From Setophaga petechia (Eukaryota; Chordata; Aves; Passeriformes; Parulidae), in NCBI GenBank assembly GCA_024362935.1, contig JANCRA010000007.1, positions 17,888,003 to 17,952,002 of the forward strand: 64,000 bases of DNA, in the 5' to 3' direction. Numbering within the stretch: position 1 is the stretch's first letter; every line of letters begins with the position of its first letter. The notes below the pieces were generated by a model, which was not told the DNA's origin, ran no database searches, and saw only the letters and a list, made by a program, of their open reading frames with translations. Below, piece after piece: positions 45,901 through 57,732 of this stretch. The position numbers and the translations under genes were made by a program.

Positions 45901-47680
45901 GCTTTTTATCAATGCCAGGGTCACTGCTGAGACACAACAGGTCCCAGCAGCTCCCTGGCCTACTGCAGTGGAGTCTTGTGTTGTGCTGACAGCTGCCATG
46001 GAGCTGGAAACCATGGCCTGTGAGGAAAGGCTAAGGAACTGGTTTATGTGAAAGTAGAGAGCACTATGGGTGCACAAATTCTTGGTTTCTCAGAGTACAA
46101 ACAAATGGTACCAAGAAGCAGGTAAACAGCCATTTTCTGTGCCTACCTGCTAACAAACAGAAAGAAACAAGTATCACTGCATGGAGGGAGATGATGTAGT
46201 AAAAGTCTTTGCTAGCTCACGGAGCACAGAAGCACAGCAGAGATCACCATGCAGCTGCTGGGATCCTGGCTGGAGGTGCTGCAGAAGATACCTCAGACAG
46301 GGATGGGCTGGATGTGTCCCTCTCAACATGGATGTACCTGGGTCGTTGCATTGCTTTTCCCAGCCTACATTTATACATTTCTCTCCATCCATTTCATCTG
46401 CCTGAAAGCTGGCAGGGCAGTAGGAACTTCAAAGGGATTTGTACTTTGAGGTTTTTCCATTTTCCCCATGGAAAACCTCCAGAATCAATGAAAATATATA
46501 GCATATGCTATGTATTCCCCCAAGAGAAAGCAGTGCAGCAGACTATTGGATACAAAATGCTTTGAAATTTCCTGATTGGAAGGTAATTGATTATCAAACA
46601 ACAGTTATACTGTGCAACAGAGATCATAGCTCCCCTTTGGTGCTGGAAAATCTAAGGATTAAACCTGCACCTCCTAAAGAAGGGATGCTTTGGGACAGAT
46701 GTCCCTTGCAGAGAGGTAGTACAGTAAACACATGATGCTTTCAGCAGCCACCAGCTCCTGGTGTTCCAGCCCAGCCCCTGGCAGCTCAGAGCTCTCCCCC
46801 TGTCCCTGCAACCCTGGAATGGGCACGGCTCGTTAGCAGCAGCCTGGCAATCCAGAGAGCCTGCTATGGCAGCAGCTGCTTTTCCAGAGCTGTCCCAGGC
46901 ACAGGGCAGCCCAGAGGCTCTTGGCCAAGGTGAGGCATTCCCTGCAGGCTGAGATGGAGCCTGTGGAAGAAGGGTTAGGTCCTCTCCAAAAGCAACCAGC
47001 TGGAGCAAACTTTGCTTCCTTGCAAAGTGCTTCCACCTTGCAGTCCAGCCTGCCCAGCTAGTCACCCTGCTCCCTGATGTTCCGGCAGCCAAGTGCCAGG
47101 GAGCAGATGGAGGAAGTGCCATCTGGCTTCTACCAAGCTCATTCCCAGGCTGGAGCTGGGGGAGCTGCTGGAACAAAGGATGGCATTGCTTGGGAGTGCC
47201 TAGACTAGAGAGTTTGTGAGTACTGTATGTTTACTGTACTGTAAACTTGGTTCTTTTATGCTCATCGGCTCCCCAGCAGTAGGTTTCACAAGCTGCAGCT
47301 CATGTGTGTTCTCTGATAGCTGAGCAGTGGGCTCCAGCCACTCTCCCTGTCTGGGGGACTTCTGCTGGACTCATGGAAACCACACTGCATTTTTCCTCTC
47401 CTCAGTCCACACTGCAGCGCTTGTGGTAGGACCATATGGGCCACATTCATGGGTCAGATAACCCTGGATTTCTCTCACATGGCTGGCACAGCCAGATCCT
47501 GTGGTGCTGGATGAGATTTGCCTCATTCAGGTTCTGCTTTGTTCCATGCTAACTCCACACAGCTGGGCTGTGTGGGGCTAGTCACCAGGGAAAAGAGGCT
47601 GGCAGAGATGAATAGAGGATGTGAACAGTTCCCTTGGTGCCCTTTTCCCTCACTCTTGTTTCCCTCTCAGCAGGGGGAAG
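42940..47680. other. Non-coding stretch, no gene recognised
   Basis: No gene recognised. A 12-bp tandem copy (TTCCTGGTAAAG twice, about 43859-43882) and a 10-bp one (TGCAGCAGTC twice, 44259-44278) are trivial. Frames at 44364-44741 (+), 45074-45334 (+) and 46652-47176 (-, 174 codons) were inspected; none shows a family signature. Confidence 0.5.
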
Positions 47681-47689
47681 CAGTCTCTG

Positions 47690-48060
47690 CGTGGTCCTCT
47701 GCCGATTGCATCGGGAAAGTCATTAAAAAGAATTAAAAAGGAAACAGAAAGAGACGGAAGAGGGGGAAAAAAACCCTACCCAGCCCCAAACAGTTATAAA
47801 CTTGAACAAAAGAACAACAGGATCTTTCTGCTCAAAGCCCTGGGCCACCCTCACCTTGACTGTGAAGGACAGCAGCGCTCCAGCCACTTACTGGGAGAAT
47901 GCAAGAAAGCCTTGGCTGTATTTCTGCTGGGATGGTGGTGAGATGGGTTGCAGGGCTGGTTGTGAAAGCTGTCATCTGATTGTTCAGATGCGGAAAAAAA
48001 AATATATATGCAGAATTAAATTAATTACACATGGTTGACTCATCCATCTGCTGAAATTTG
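47690..48060. promoter_or_regulatory. Candidate conserved non-coding element
   Basis: CTGCCGATTGCATCGGGAAAG (from 47700) followed by CATTAAAAAGAATTAAAAAGG, and at the right end GCAGAATTAAATTAATTACAC (from 48010) with TGGTTGACTCATCC. CpGs and homeodomain cores cluster at both ends. Regulatory role inferred. Confidence 0.3.
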
Positions 48061-48069
48061 CAATGGCTT

Positions 48070-49730
48070 GGTATCCTGGCTTTTGGAGAGGGAATAATAT
48101 GTAAGATACCATCCTGGGAGGGGGACGAGGGGCAGTGTCTGCCCTCTGTTTTGCTGTGGGAAAGTATCAGCCTCTGTTAGCAACTGTTCTGGGAAGCAAA
48201 AGAATGGGATGAGCACCTGGTTCCTCCTGTGTCTCCCAGGAGGATTTGCCTTCCAAGGTTATGGAGTTGTGACTGGTCTGGGAAGATCTTGTTTATAATC
48301 CCAATTCAGTACCATAAAGGTTTTCCCCAAATAGTTGCCTAAATTTTGAATCTGTATTGAGGTACAGAAGTCTAAGCTCTTTCAGAGGCCAGCCACTCAT
48401 TTGTTCTGAATCGTGGCTGGACATGGTCAATCACCTTTAAAAGGCTTGATATTTGAGTTCTGGATGGGTGCTTGCAACCTGGAGCCTGTAAATTTCTGTG
48501 GAGGGTTGTCCCAAGATCCTCACCATCTGCATTTCCCTCAGCTTCTGCTTCAATGGCAGTCTGTACCTGCGTGAACGTGTCATTTTAGGACCCTGGGGCA
48601 AAGGCAGAAACTTTAAGATAGCAGTGAGGTAATTTTTGCTGCAGTGAGAGCGGCCTGTAGGCTGAAGACAGAGATGGCAATGGGAGAGGCTGGCAGAGAT
48701 TAGTTGAAGAATCTCATTCTGAAGCCCTACGGGCCACACTCTTGCCTGGGTCTGACACAGTCACTGGTTCAGGTTCCTTCTCAAACCATCACACAAACAG
48801 CAGCATTTCCCCTGGGTTTATTTCTGCATGCTTCAGATGAGTTGGATTTTCTCACCCAAAGATTGGCCTCGGGAAAGCTCCTGGACCATTTTCCTATTAG
48901 CTCTCCTTGTTAGACTCTCACTGAGGTAGTTTGTAGCTGGAGACCTTCCTGTGCATCAGTTACTGAGGCTTAGGCTACAACTGTTGCAAAATTCCTTCAA
49001 TCTAGCACAGTGGATCCCCATGAACATTGCAGATTTGCTCGTTTTTGTCTCACCTGGTGCACCAGGAGCTGAGGCAGAACTCAAAGGGGCAGAACTCACT
49101 GGGGAGGTTTGGATCATATACTGAAATAGGCTTAGCTGCTGTGCAAAGTAGAGTTTTTAAGGGTGGTGCCCTTAATAGCTTGCATTACTTTATTTACATG
49201 TATATTCTGGAATCTACTGTGTATTAATATGGGGCTCTGCATTTATATGATTAGCTGTATTCTTCTAGGTGTAACTGTGTCTGTGTTGTTAAAACTTCAC
49301 ATTCCCAGTTTTGGAGTAAAATGCTATCTATCACTTTGATGTACTTATAGTTGAGTTCTTGTTCACTGGCTGGTCCTGTGAAAATATCTTGTTCCCAGAT
49401 ACGGTCAGGTAAGTGTGTAGTGTTGTGTGTAGTTTCTGGGTGTGTTGAGGTGTGCATTGTTGTGTGCTGGATGCATCACTCCCTGGGGGTGTTTCTGTGG
49501 GGTGTTTTGAGGCATTCACTCTGTGTTACCCTGGGGACAAGGGGGGCGGTGGAAAAGAATACAGTTTGTATTTCTTAGTGTTGTGATTGTGCTTTTACAG
49601 TGCCTCAGAGTGAAGGTGCATGATGAAGTACATACCTCTGTGTGTGTTTCTGCATGACAATTATATGCAAGCACACATGCACTAACACAATAATATTCAC
49701 ACACCCTCCAGGCTCCAGGGCGTGCAGAAG
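48070..49730. other. Non-coding stretch, GT-rich to the right
   Basis: No gene recognised. 49400-49560 is GT-rich (GTGTGTAGTGTTGTGTGTAG-type), grading toward the microsatellite at 49736. Confidence 0.5.
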
Positions 49731-49735
49731 AGTGA

Positions 49736-49742
49736 GTGTGCG

Positions 49743-49794
<52 letters not shown>
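49736..49794. repeat. (GT)n microsatellite
   Basis: Uninterrupted GT dinucleotide from 49750 to 49794 with an imperfect leader from 49736. Can adopt Z-DNA; probably length-polymorphic. Confidence 0.97.
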
Positions 49795-49799
<5 letters not shown>

Positions 49800-50050
49800 T
49801 ATTTAAATAAAAAAGAAAGGAAGTGAATCAGGGTCGTTTCCATTTTAATTGTAAAACAGATAAGCACTAAACACTTTGAAAAAGTAAATGACTTGAGAAT
49901 AATTACTATCTATTACTCTGCGTCCCAGGGGGGCAGTTGGAGGAGCCCAGATGGCTACAAAAATGGGATTTAGCAGAAAATTGAAGACATTATTCACCGT
50001 AACACATTATCAATTACCTTCATATCAATTACAATAACCTTACATTAGAA
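49800..50050. promoter_or_regulatory. Strong candidate conserved non-coding element
   Basis: AT-rich but word-dense: CAGGGTCGTTTCCATTTTAATTG (from 49829), GAATAATTACTATCTATTAC (from 49896), then TATCAATTAC twice (50008-50017 and 50023-50032), 15 bp apart in the same orientation. The repeated ATCAATTA core is a homeodomain-type site. The block is repeat-free and lies between two GT microsatellites. I infer an enhancer bound by homeodomain proteins. No coding signature. Confidence 0.42.
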
Positions 50051-50115
50051 GAAGGGCCAGGAGACTATCTTCAGCCCCCAGCCTGAATAGTAATTGCACT
50101 ACCCCTACGGATGGG

Positions 50116-50137
50116 GTGTGTGTGTGTGTGTGTGTGT
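50116..50137. repeat. Short (GT)n microsatellite
   Basis: Eleven GT units. A forward frame (50094-50654, 186 codons) begins just upstream and runs through it, giving a Cys-Val repeat; I regard that frame as spurious. Confidence 0.95.
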
Positions 50138-50680
50138 TACAGGGCGGGGGGCACCACAGGGCTGTGCAGGGTTTTGGCAACTCCAACTGCTGGGAAAAGA
50201 AGGGGAAGGGATAATAGCCACTCAAAATAGTTTTTCCTCCTCTCTCTACAGTCACCTTATGGAAGGTTTTCCTCTGTCCTGTTTGTGTGGTCTAATAGCT
50301 CGAAGGGCAGCTGATGTGGCTTCTTCCAAGAAATTCTGCTTGGCTTGCCATTTGGGAAGTTCACAGTCTCTGTGCAGAGACTATTGTTTCGCACCAGTGT
50401 CCTCTACTTTCCTCTTCCCCCTCTCAGCCATTTCAGCCAAGCTGCTCACTTTGTTAATAGGGACTTGTATGCAATCTGATGTTCTTTTCTGTAGGATCTG
50501 CCTTTCTTGGTGCAGCAATCTGTGCAGGAGGTGGGAACTGCTCCCTCTGCCAGACCCAGATGGGGCAGCAGCTCGTGTATCCTGTAACCACTCACAGAGA
50601 GATCGCACACCTTTAATGGGATATGGAGATGAACCAAACAAAAACAATTTTTAAAAGTCTCTTCTCTTCCTTTTCTCCAG

Positions 50681-50816
50681 GGATGCTGGAAGGTGTCTTG
50701 GGAAGGAGCAGTACCAAGGCTGTTCAGCAGGCTGGTAGCATGAAGGTAGCTCTAAGGACATCTTGTTGCCTGTGGATGTCTCTTGTTGCCAGCTGGGATA
50801 GCTCTCGGAGCTGGTG
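50681..50816 (+). other. Exon-like segment (possible non-coding RNA exon)
   Basis: A pyrimidine tract (CTCTTCTCTTCCTTTTCTCC) ends in CAG at 50680, and GTAAGT follows at 50817-50822, an excellent consensus donor. One frame is open across all 136 nt, but its Trp/Ser-rich product resembles no family. By chance such pairs do occur in 64 kb, so this is only a prediction. Confidence 0.18.
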
Positions 50817-50829
50817 GTAAGTCAGTGCT

Positions 50830-53800
50830 TCTGACTGTAGCTGGCTAATGCTTCTGGCTTGCCATAATGCCATTCTGAAATTCCACCTTGTGGATCTGGG
50901 CTTGATTCAACTCACCCAAGTATTTACATGTGTAACACCCACATCTAGCAGTCATGGTCACATTCTCTGCTGCAGTCCAAACAGGTTTCACTGACACAGT
51001 TTCCTGGCCTGTGCACAAATATGTATGTAGGATAAGGATTTAGACACATCAGGGCACTTATGAGTTAAACTGTTTCTGACACTCCCTTCAGCTCCCCCCT
51101 TTCCCAAATATGCACTGGAGTGTCCAGTGGGTTAGTGCAGAGAGGACTAATTGCTATTAAAAGGCTTTAATCTGGGAGATTAGTGTTGGCTCCAGGCAGT
51201 GTTTGCACACGAAGGAGATGTTTCCAGTGAGATGAACTAGAATTTGTCCCTGCTGTTTTGTTGATAGAAAATCATCTTCCCCTTGGTTTTTTCTCTTTAT
51301 CTCTGTCTTTCTTGCTTTCTTGCTTTCTCTGATCATTTGCCTTTTCCTCTTCCTTGAAGTTAAGCTGAGAGCTTTATTGTATTTTGGAGTGGCAGTCCTG
51401 TTTGACCTTTGGGGTCGGTTGTCTTTGCGCATATGTACAGACATGCATGTGTATACACAGGGATGTGACTGGGTTTTCCTAATTCAGAGTCCTGCAGGAA
51501 ATAGATTCTGATCAAGAGAAGTAATGATAAATGTATTTTCCCCTTGTTTGCTGTTGAGTCTCTTGTGAGTCAAAGAGGGGCCTGCAGAGTCTTTCCTCTA
51601 ACATGAGTCAGGCCAGTTGCCTTCTCCTGGGCAAAGGCTTGGTCCAGAGACCATCAGGAAAAGGTGTTGCAGAACTGAAAATCTTAAAGCTCCCTGCAGA
51701 AGTAATTAGTGGGAAGTAATTAAATGATTACATATGGGAAGGTATGAAGTATTACTGGACCTCTGGCATGACCCAAGAAATGTCAGTATTGACTTTGATG
51801 AACATTGAATCAAGCTCAGTGAAAATTAATCTGATAACATGCCAGATGTGTCCAGAGAGCCTTTCCATGAAGGAGACACATTTGACCTGGGAGCACAGAA
51901 ATCTTTGTGCTATACTGGCTGAAGGATCCAAAAGTAGAGGTGCTTGTTCTGAATTGACTGTTGTCAGAAATCCACGAGTATCTCTTTGGTCTGACTATAC
52001 AGACTCACAATCCCTGCTGCTCCTAGGGTACAGCTGGAATTTTCACAGCACCCTCAGGAACTTAAGTGCCAATTCCCTTTAAAAAGCACAGTGGAATAAA
52101 TACTGCTTGTGTGTAACTCTACTGGAAGGAACTTTGTGTCCTAAAAAGAAGAATATGTGAAAACTGTATCAGAAAAAGAAGACTCATGTAGAACCACAAT
52201 GTTGCATGGTCCTTCTCACCCAGAGTGACCAGACAGAGGCTAGGAAAGAGGAATGGTAAGAAAGAATGAATCCTCAAATGAAAGAGGCCAAGAATCAAGG
52301 GGACAGTTGGGTCAGGGCAAGAAAATTGGTTCAGGATCTGGGTCTTCCATTCAAAGAGGTCACGACTTTCTAAGGAGGCAGAGCTTTGCAAAGTGTCACA
52401 CATCATTCTTCTGTGCACTGTCTGAACACAGTGGGCTTTGCTCTTTTGCAGGATGCTGCCAGAACCTTCCATGAGACTGCACTGTCATTATTTCACCACA
52501 GGTATTTTGAGGAGGTGTAAGTGAGGGACTGGGAGAAGAGAGGGGAAAATTAAGTCACATCTGTATCCATGGGGGCTGTTTGGCTCTCCAAAGGCAGTTG
52601 TGAAGCCTGTTGCTTGGCAGAGTAATGTGGTGGTGTGTTGTTCTTTGGGTTTTTTAAAGCACTTGAATCGGATATCAAGTGTCACAGCATGGGTCCTGTA
52701 GGACAGCTTTGGAGTGGGCTAAAATTTTGTATATATGTAGTTATTTCTCTCTTTATCCCTGCCTCTGCCCAAAAATCCAAACTGTCACTATTAGCCAGCA
52801 GGAAGGCAGACCTACTGCTCATGTAAATTGCTTTAGGTCTGTTGTTTGTCCTTGTTCCCTCAAGTTTGCAGATGATCTTGGTGTAACCAGCATAAGGATC
52901 TGGCCTCTAGCATGTGTTTGTCCCATCTGCTGTCCAGCATGTTAATTTTCATGGAAGACACAAACTTGCACGGACTGTGATTTTAAGGAGGGGCCCTTTT
53001 TCTTTTCATGAGCCAACTGCAAAGCCTCAGGGGCCAGATTCTGAAAGGCAGTCAATGCCAAGATCTGGAGGCACTGGGAACTCAGGTCCTGGCAACTTCC
53101 AGCTCATGGTCCAATATTGACAAGACCACAGGGAAATAAACAAGTGGTAGGCATTTGTGTAAGAACAGTGATGATACAACTTTTTTTTCAGTAGCAACAT
53201 TGCTGGGGGGAAGGGTCAGACTTGCAAAAAAGTCTCAGTTAAAATAGGGCCTGAAAACTCCTCAGGGGGGTTAGAAATAGTGTAACAGGGAGTATATTTC
53301 CACTGCAGTTGACAACCAAAGTAAAAATAATGATTCCTTATAAACAAACAAACAAATAAACAAACAAAAAAGCCAAGAAAAAAAATCCCCAAGCCAACAA
53401 AAAAAACCAACAAGTAACGGGCAGGAGGGCAGGAGAGAAAGAATTTGTTTCTTTGGCTGATCCTCTTTAGTTCTTCTACTTCAATAGGAGCAGAAGTATG
53501 TTGGGTGATGGCTCAAATGATTCTTCCAAGTATTTGATGCCACAAATGTTAACAAATATTAGTAGACAGGCTTCTTAATGTGCCCAGTGATCTTGCTAGT
53601 CTTGTGTTTTGGGTGCAAGATTGGAAATACATGAGATTTTCTAAATTGTCAGGCATGATTTTATTAAAAAAAAAGAAATAAAAAGAGAAATAAATGTAAA
53701 ATGCCCAAGCGAAAAATATAAAGCATTTTGAAAGAATCCCAATCCCAAGAATTTAGAGTCCACCTTGAATATTGTTTATTTTTGTATGATGTTTGTTAGG

Positions 53801-54715
53801 ATACATTTTTTGACTGTTATTGATCATATGCAAGTGTCTTACTGTGCATTTGGGTAGTAGTGTTAGTAACTCTTGTTTTTATTACATGTTTTATGAAGTT
53901 TCTGAAGCTCTCAGAATCAGGTAAGCATATGACAATATCAGTTGTCCATTCAGTTTGTTATCTTTTCAATGTTTCCGTGTCCAAAGTGATCATTAAATCA
54001 GAATAAATAGCCTAAGAATTTATTAGAAGCTTAAAAGTCAGAAGGTATTCAGAATCTATGATATGATTAATTATTTTAATGAATTTCAGTGAAACTTCTG
54101 TTTTTAGCAGATATGGCACACCATTTTTTAGTGACTTATGTTGGAAATACTACAGATAGGCTTCTGGTCGCTTATAATTGTTCATGAAAATGGATCTTTT
54201 ATTGTATTAATCTCACTGTATGATTGGAATCCCAAGGGGTCTGCATGCAGGGCAGCTGGAAGGAGTTGGCCAGTTGGTGTTTGGAGAAGTATTTAGAGCT
54301 CTCCATGTGTTGAACCCCTTCAACCTTACTGGTAAAACTTCCACTTGACTTCAGAGAAGCTTATGTCCCACACCACATCCAGAAGTGCATGTCCAGTCAC
54401 GAACATGTCTTGCACAACAGTGCCCCTCAGGACCATGGGAGGCACATTTTTGGGGAGGGGACTGCACTGATGTGTGGAGTAATCATGAGAGAGGGTGACT
54501 GGTGCAGGATGAAACTGAGGACGAGAGACTCAGAGGGGCATGGGAGACATATAAAAAGGACCATTACATTGGGTTAAAAAAAAAAGACTCTGACACAGGC
54601 GTTGGAATTGAGGAGCTCCACGGACACAAGGCAGCAGGGAGCTCACTCAGCAACCAGCTAATCCCTTTTCTCCAAGCTACAGCCAGCCAACGGTGTAGCT
54701 GCCTCTTCTAGCCTA
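50830..54715. other. Non-coding stretch, no gene recognised
   Basis: No gene recognised. An A-rich simple repeat lies at 53341-53411, and 53640-54180 is AT-rich. Frames at 51744-52082 (+) and 52119-52472 (-) show no domain. Confidence 0.5.
53341..53411. repeat. A-rich (AAAC)n-like low-complexity tract
   Basis: AACAAACAAACAAATAAAC and further A-rich CAA/CCAA words. Decayed tetranucleotide repeat. Confidence 0.85.
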
Positions 54716-54719
54716 CCAG

Positions 54720-54900
54720 TGCCCTTAAAAATTTAGAGGAAACCTAAATTAAACCTGGCCCCTGATGGGTGTTCTGCTTTCCCAAATCCAATTAGCCAAT
54801 CATGACTTTTCACTTAGCTGCAGTGACTTTAATTGGATCGGAATAACAAAGGAAGGATAGAAAATTACACGAATTTACTTAAAATGCAGAATAGAGCCTT
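54720..54900. promoter_or_regulatory. Candidate conserved non-coding element with paired sites
   Basis: ATCCAATTA (54786-54794) and its exact reverse complement TAATTGGAT (54830-54838) face each other 35 bp apart, with CCAATCATGAC and an E-box-like GCAGTGAC between. TAATTGGAT carries a homeodomain core. Repeat-free and not coding. Enhancer role inferred. Confidence 0.38.
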
Positions 54901-54904
54901 GCAG

Positions 54905-55975
54905 CAAGGATCATCATGATCCCTAGCACTGTAGAGGCAGTAGAGTTCATTGCAGGTATAAAAACATCACAAACAGTCCACAATAATATGTATGAAGTTT
55001 TTTCATCTTCTTATAAACTGCAAGCATCCATATGGAAAGCTGTAATAGGTGTGGTAGTCCAGCCTGATATTCTTTTGTGTGTGTGCTCTAGCCAGCAAAA
55101 TTTGGCTGCATGTAATACCTCCTTTGCATTTGGTGGTGTGAAAGGGCTTTTGGACAAGTGGAATGCCTGTGAATGAAAGGTCTCCAAGTCTCTGAAGCTG
55201 AGCACATGCTTAGAGCCATGCAGAACTGAGGCCTTTGAACAGTGGATTTGTTTCTTTGACTGCCATTCAAGGGTGCAGGGGCTGTAGTGAAACACAGCAG
55301 CTCCAAAATGTGCATTCTTGTCATGTTACTGGGCCTGGGGTAGCACAACCAGATGAACTTTAAAAACCAGGATATCAAGACAATGACAATGCATTAACAC
55401 CAGCACAAGGCTTGGCACTGACAGAGATGATCTAGCAATGCTACTAATAAGAGCTAAACCTCTTCTGAACAGATGTGTCATTGGCTTGCTCATGGGGATG
55501 TGGGAAACAGGAGACATGGCTGTGAAGTCCAGCATTTTTGAGCGTAATTTGGAATGAGATTTTGGAGATCAAAACATACATTAAAAGATGCCAGCTTAGC
55601 GATTTCTCTTTTCTTCTGCATTTTACTGATCAAGGTTGGTGCTGACCAGTTGTAGTGGTTTTGGATCACTCTGTGGCTTTGCATCACCTCCCTAAATTGC
55701 TCCCATGTCAAGCTATGACACCAGTATGTGATGAATATAGTGCCAAGCAAAACTTAGGAAAACCATGAGGAGAACAGTGACTATTTTCCTGCTTTCTATG
55801 CAACTTAAGGGACCTCCCTTCTACCAGAGCAAATTGCATCGTGCAGGCCACACTCCATGCATGCTGATGCTACTTCATATCCAAAGGATGCCTTGCAGCC
55901 TCAGTGAGTGTTGATCTGGATTTAACCAACATAACAGGGATCAGATTTTTCCTACTGGGAGCTGTCAATGAATGC
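54905..55975. other. Non-coding stretch, no gene recognised
   Basis: Overlapping frames on both strands around 54916-55750 lack recognisable domains. No repeat identified. Confidence 0.5.
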
Positions 55976-55979
55976 AAAG

Positions 55980-56240
55980 TGTGACGTAGTGCTTATCTAG
56001 CATGCACACGAGGGACCCTGCTGCAAATCAGGAATGACTTCACTAAATCCAGTGGAGCTGAACAACCATAAATGAGCAGAATGAGGCCCACGCATTATCC
56101 CAGGCTAGCATGCTATCTTTAGCAGGCCTAATGAATTCAGCTGCAGCATGTAGTCATTAATCCCAGTGGAAGGAGCAGCTCACCATTACATGACCTAGGA
56201 TTTCAAGAGTTTGCTATTAATGCATGGGGTTGCTGTCCTA
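55980..56240. promoter_or_regulatory. Candidate conserved non-coding element
   Basis: CTAATGAATTCAGCTGCAGC (56128-56147; E-box CAGCTG), GTAGTCATTAATCCC (56149-56163; TAATCC-type core), and CTATTAATGCATGG (56213-56226) sit within a repeat-free block. The combination of E-box and homeodomain cores is typical of developmental enhancers. Conservation untested. Confidence 0.33.
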
Positions 56241-56556
56241 ATGCAGAACCCTCCATGGCTCCAGGACTGGGGAAACATGAATTACCCTGGACTCAGCCAA
56301 AATCTTGCAAAGGCTCTTTCAGCACCTTCCAGCACAAGTAAGAAGGGAGGAAAGCTGGGGTAATAGATGGCACACAGGGCCCAGAAATTGTTTATGATGC
56401 AAATATGTTTAAAAGTACTGCCTTGCCTCCTCTGGGAAAAGGAGCTTAAAATTGAAGTCTAATGATAACAAATGATTGTTAATGAGTTGTCTAAACATAA
56501 TAGATGGAAAGAATTAAAAGCCTAGAATAAACAGGGTTTCATTAAAGAACAATAAA

Positions 56557-56609
56557 GAAACAACACAAATTTCATATCTTAGAAACAACACAAATTTCAT
56601 ATCTTAGAA
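56557..56609. repeat. Perfect 25-bp tandem duplication
   Basis: The 25-nt unit beginning GAAACAACACAAATTTCATA occurs at 56557-56581 and again, without a mismatch, at 56582-56606, and the match continues 3 nt further. The perfect identity implies a recent duplication or an assembly artefact. Confidence 0.9.
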
Positions 56610-56614
56610 TAAAT

Positions 56615-57630
56615 GGGCCCTTGTGGACTCACTGGGAGTGGAGGGCACTGAGGTGGGTGCATGGGCTGGGAAGCTGAGTCCTCTCCTGCCTGGATGCACT
56701 GCTTGGACCCAGAGCTCTGGTGCCAGGGCAGCGCTCGCTGGCAGGAGCAGCTTTGAGGTGGCTGCCAAGGGCTTCCCTTCACCCCCTCTGCACGTGCTTG
56801 ACCTGCAGGAATCCCACCAGCCCTCAGGTGCTTGAAAGCAGGCACTTGCTCAAGTGTCCTGCTTAAGCACCTCTCAGCACCTCTCAGCACTCTGAGTTGG
56901 AGAGGAAGACAGGTTTTGCTCAGAGGTGTTTACAGCCAGGAGCTGGCTAACCCTGGCACTGGAAGCCTCCATGACCTCAACTTAGGCAGTCCATGTAGCT
57001 CTTCCCTAAAGCACCAAATCTTGGTTACAGGGTTCACAGAACTCCCTGGGGAATTTGAGCTGTGCCTAAGTGAGTCTGCAAAAGTTACTGAGAAAGGCAA
57101 GCTCAAACCAACTGTATAACAATCTATAGATTGTCTTTTAGGCTCTTCAGAGACAGATATATATTTTTTAGGGGCACACAGATAAAATTAAAGTTGAAAA
57201 TCAGTTCTCTAGAAAAGTGTGCTACTGAGAATGTGAAATTCTGCAGAGATTTCACAAATGGTTCATCAGAGTGTTAGATGCCAAGAGCACACATCATATT
57301 TCATCTCAGTGTGTGGCAGATGGCATATTGTGGATAGATTTTAGACCAAGATTTTATTAAGGACATGTGAAGAGATGATCGATAATACCTTGGTGGGTTT
57401 GTTTCCAAGACTGTCTGCATTTGGCATGGTGACATTATTATTGTTATTTGTGTGTGGTGGAAAACTTTTACATTTCAAAGTTGTTTTAAGATTTTAGAGC
57501 TGATCTCTACTTCAGGTTGCATTTTAAATCATCCTCTGGACAGGAAAAGTATTCTGCAAACCAAGTTTAGAGTCTGGGAGTCTGACTAAGCTTTTACTGT
57601 TTATCATTAAAAGGAAATGGGGGGCAATAG
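56615..57630. other. Non-coding stretch
   Basis: Contains a 10-bp tandem (CACCTCTCAG twice, near 56869-56888) and a 16-bp palindrome at 57119-57134. Opposing frames at 56597-56890 (-) and 56832-57119 (+) have no family signature. Confidence 0.5.
57119..57134. repeat. 16-bp perfect palindrome
   Basis: ACAATCTATAGATTGT reads the same on both strands. It pairs ACAAT with ATTGT in the facing orientation used by SOX dimers, here with a 6-bp spacer. Confidence 0.8.
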
Positions 57631-57633
57631 ACA

Positions 57634-57677
57634 AAAACTGAAATGATGTGGCAAAAAACACATCATTTCAGTTTTTC
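57634..57677. repeat. Perfect hairpin, 18-bp arms and 8-nt loop
   Basis: AAAAACTGAAATGATGTG (57634-57651) is followed by GCAAAAAA and then the exact reverse complement CACATCATTTCAGTTTTT (57660-57677). The flanks do not pair, so it is shorter than a typical microRNA precursor. A template-switch mutation or a small structured RNA are both possible. Confidence 0.9.
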
Positions 57678-57732
57678 CTCAGGAAACATTGCATTTACTA
57701 TTAATTTATTTTAAAAGGCCCCTTTTTCTTTA

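Noticed and set aside
46652..47176. 174-codon minus-strand frame rich in Ala, Gln and Trp
   Set aside because: Composition follows local GC-rich sequence, there is no family signature, and it overlaps forward frames of similar quality.
50094..50654. 186-codon forward frame
   Set aside because: Its start lies immediately upstream of a GT microsatellite that supplies a Cys-Val run. The rest has no recognisable domain.
53216..53413. Minus-strand Phe/Val/Cys-rich frame resembling a membrane segment
   Set aside because: Produced by the A-rich (AAAC)n tract read in reverse.
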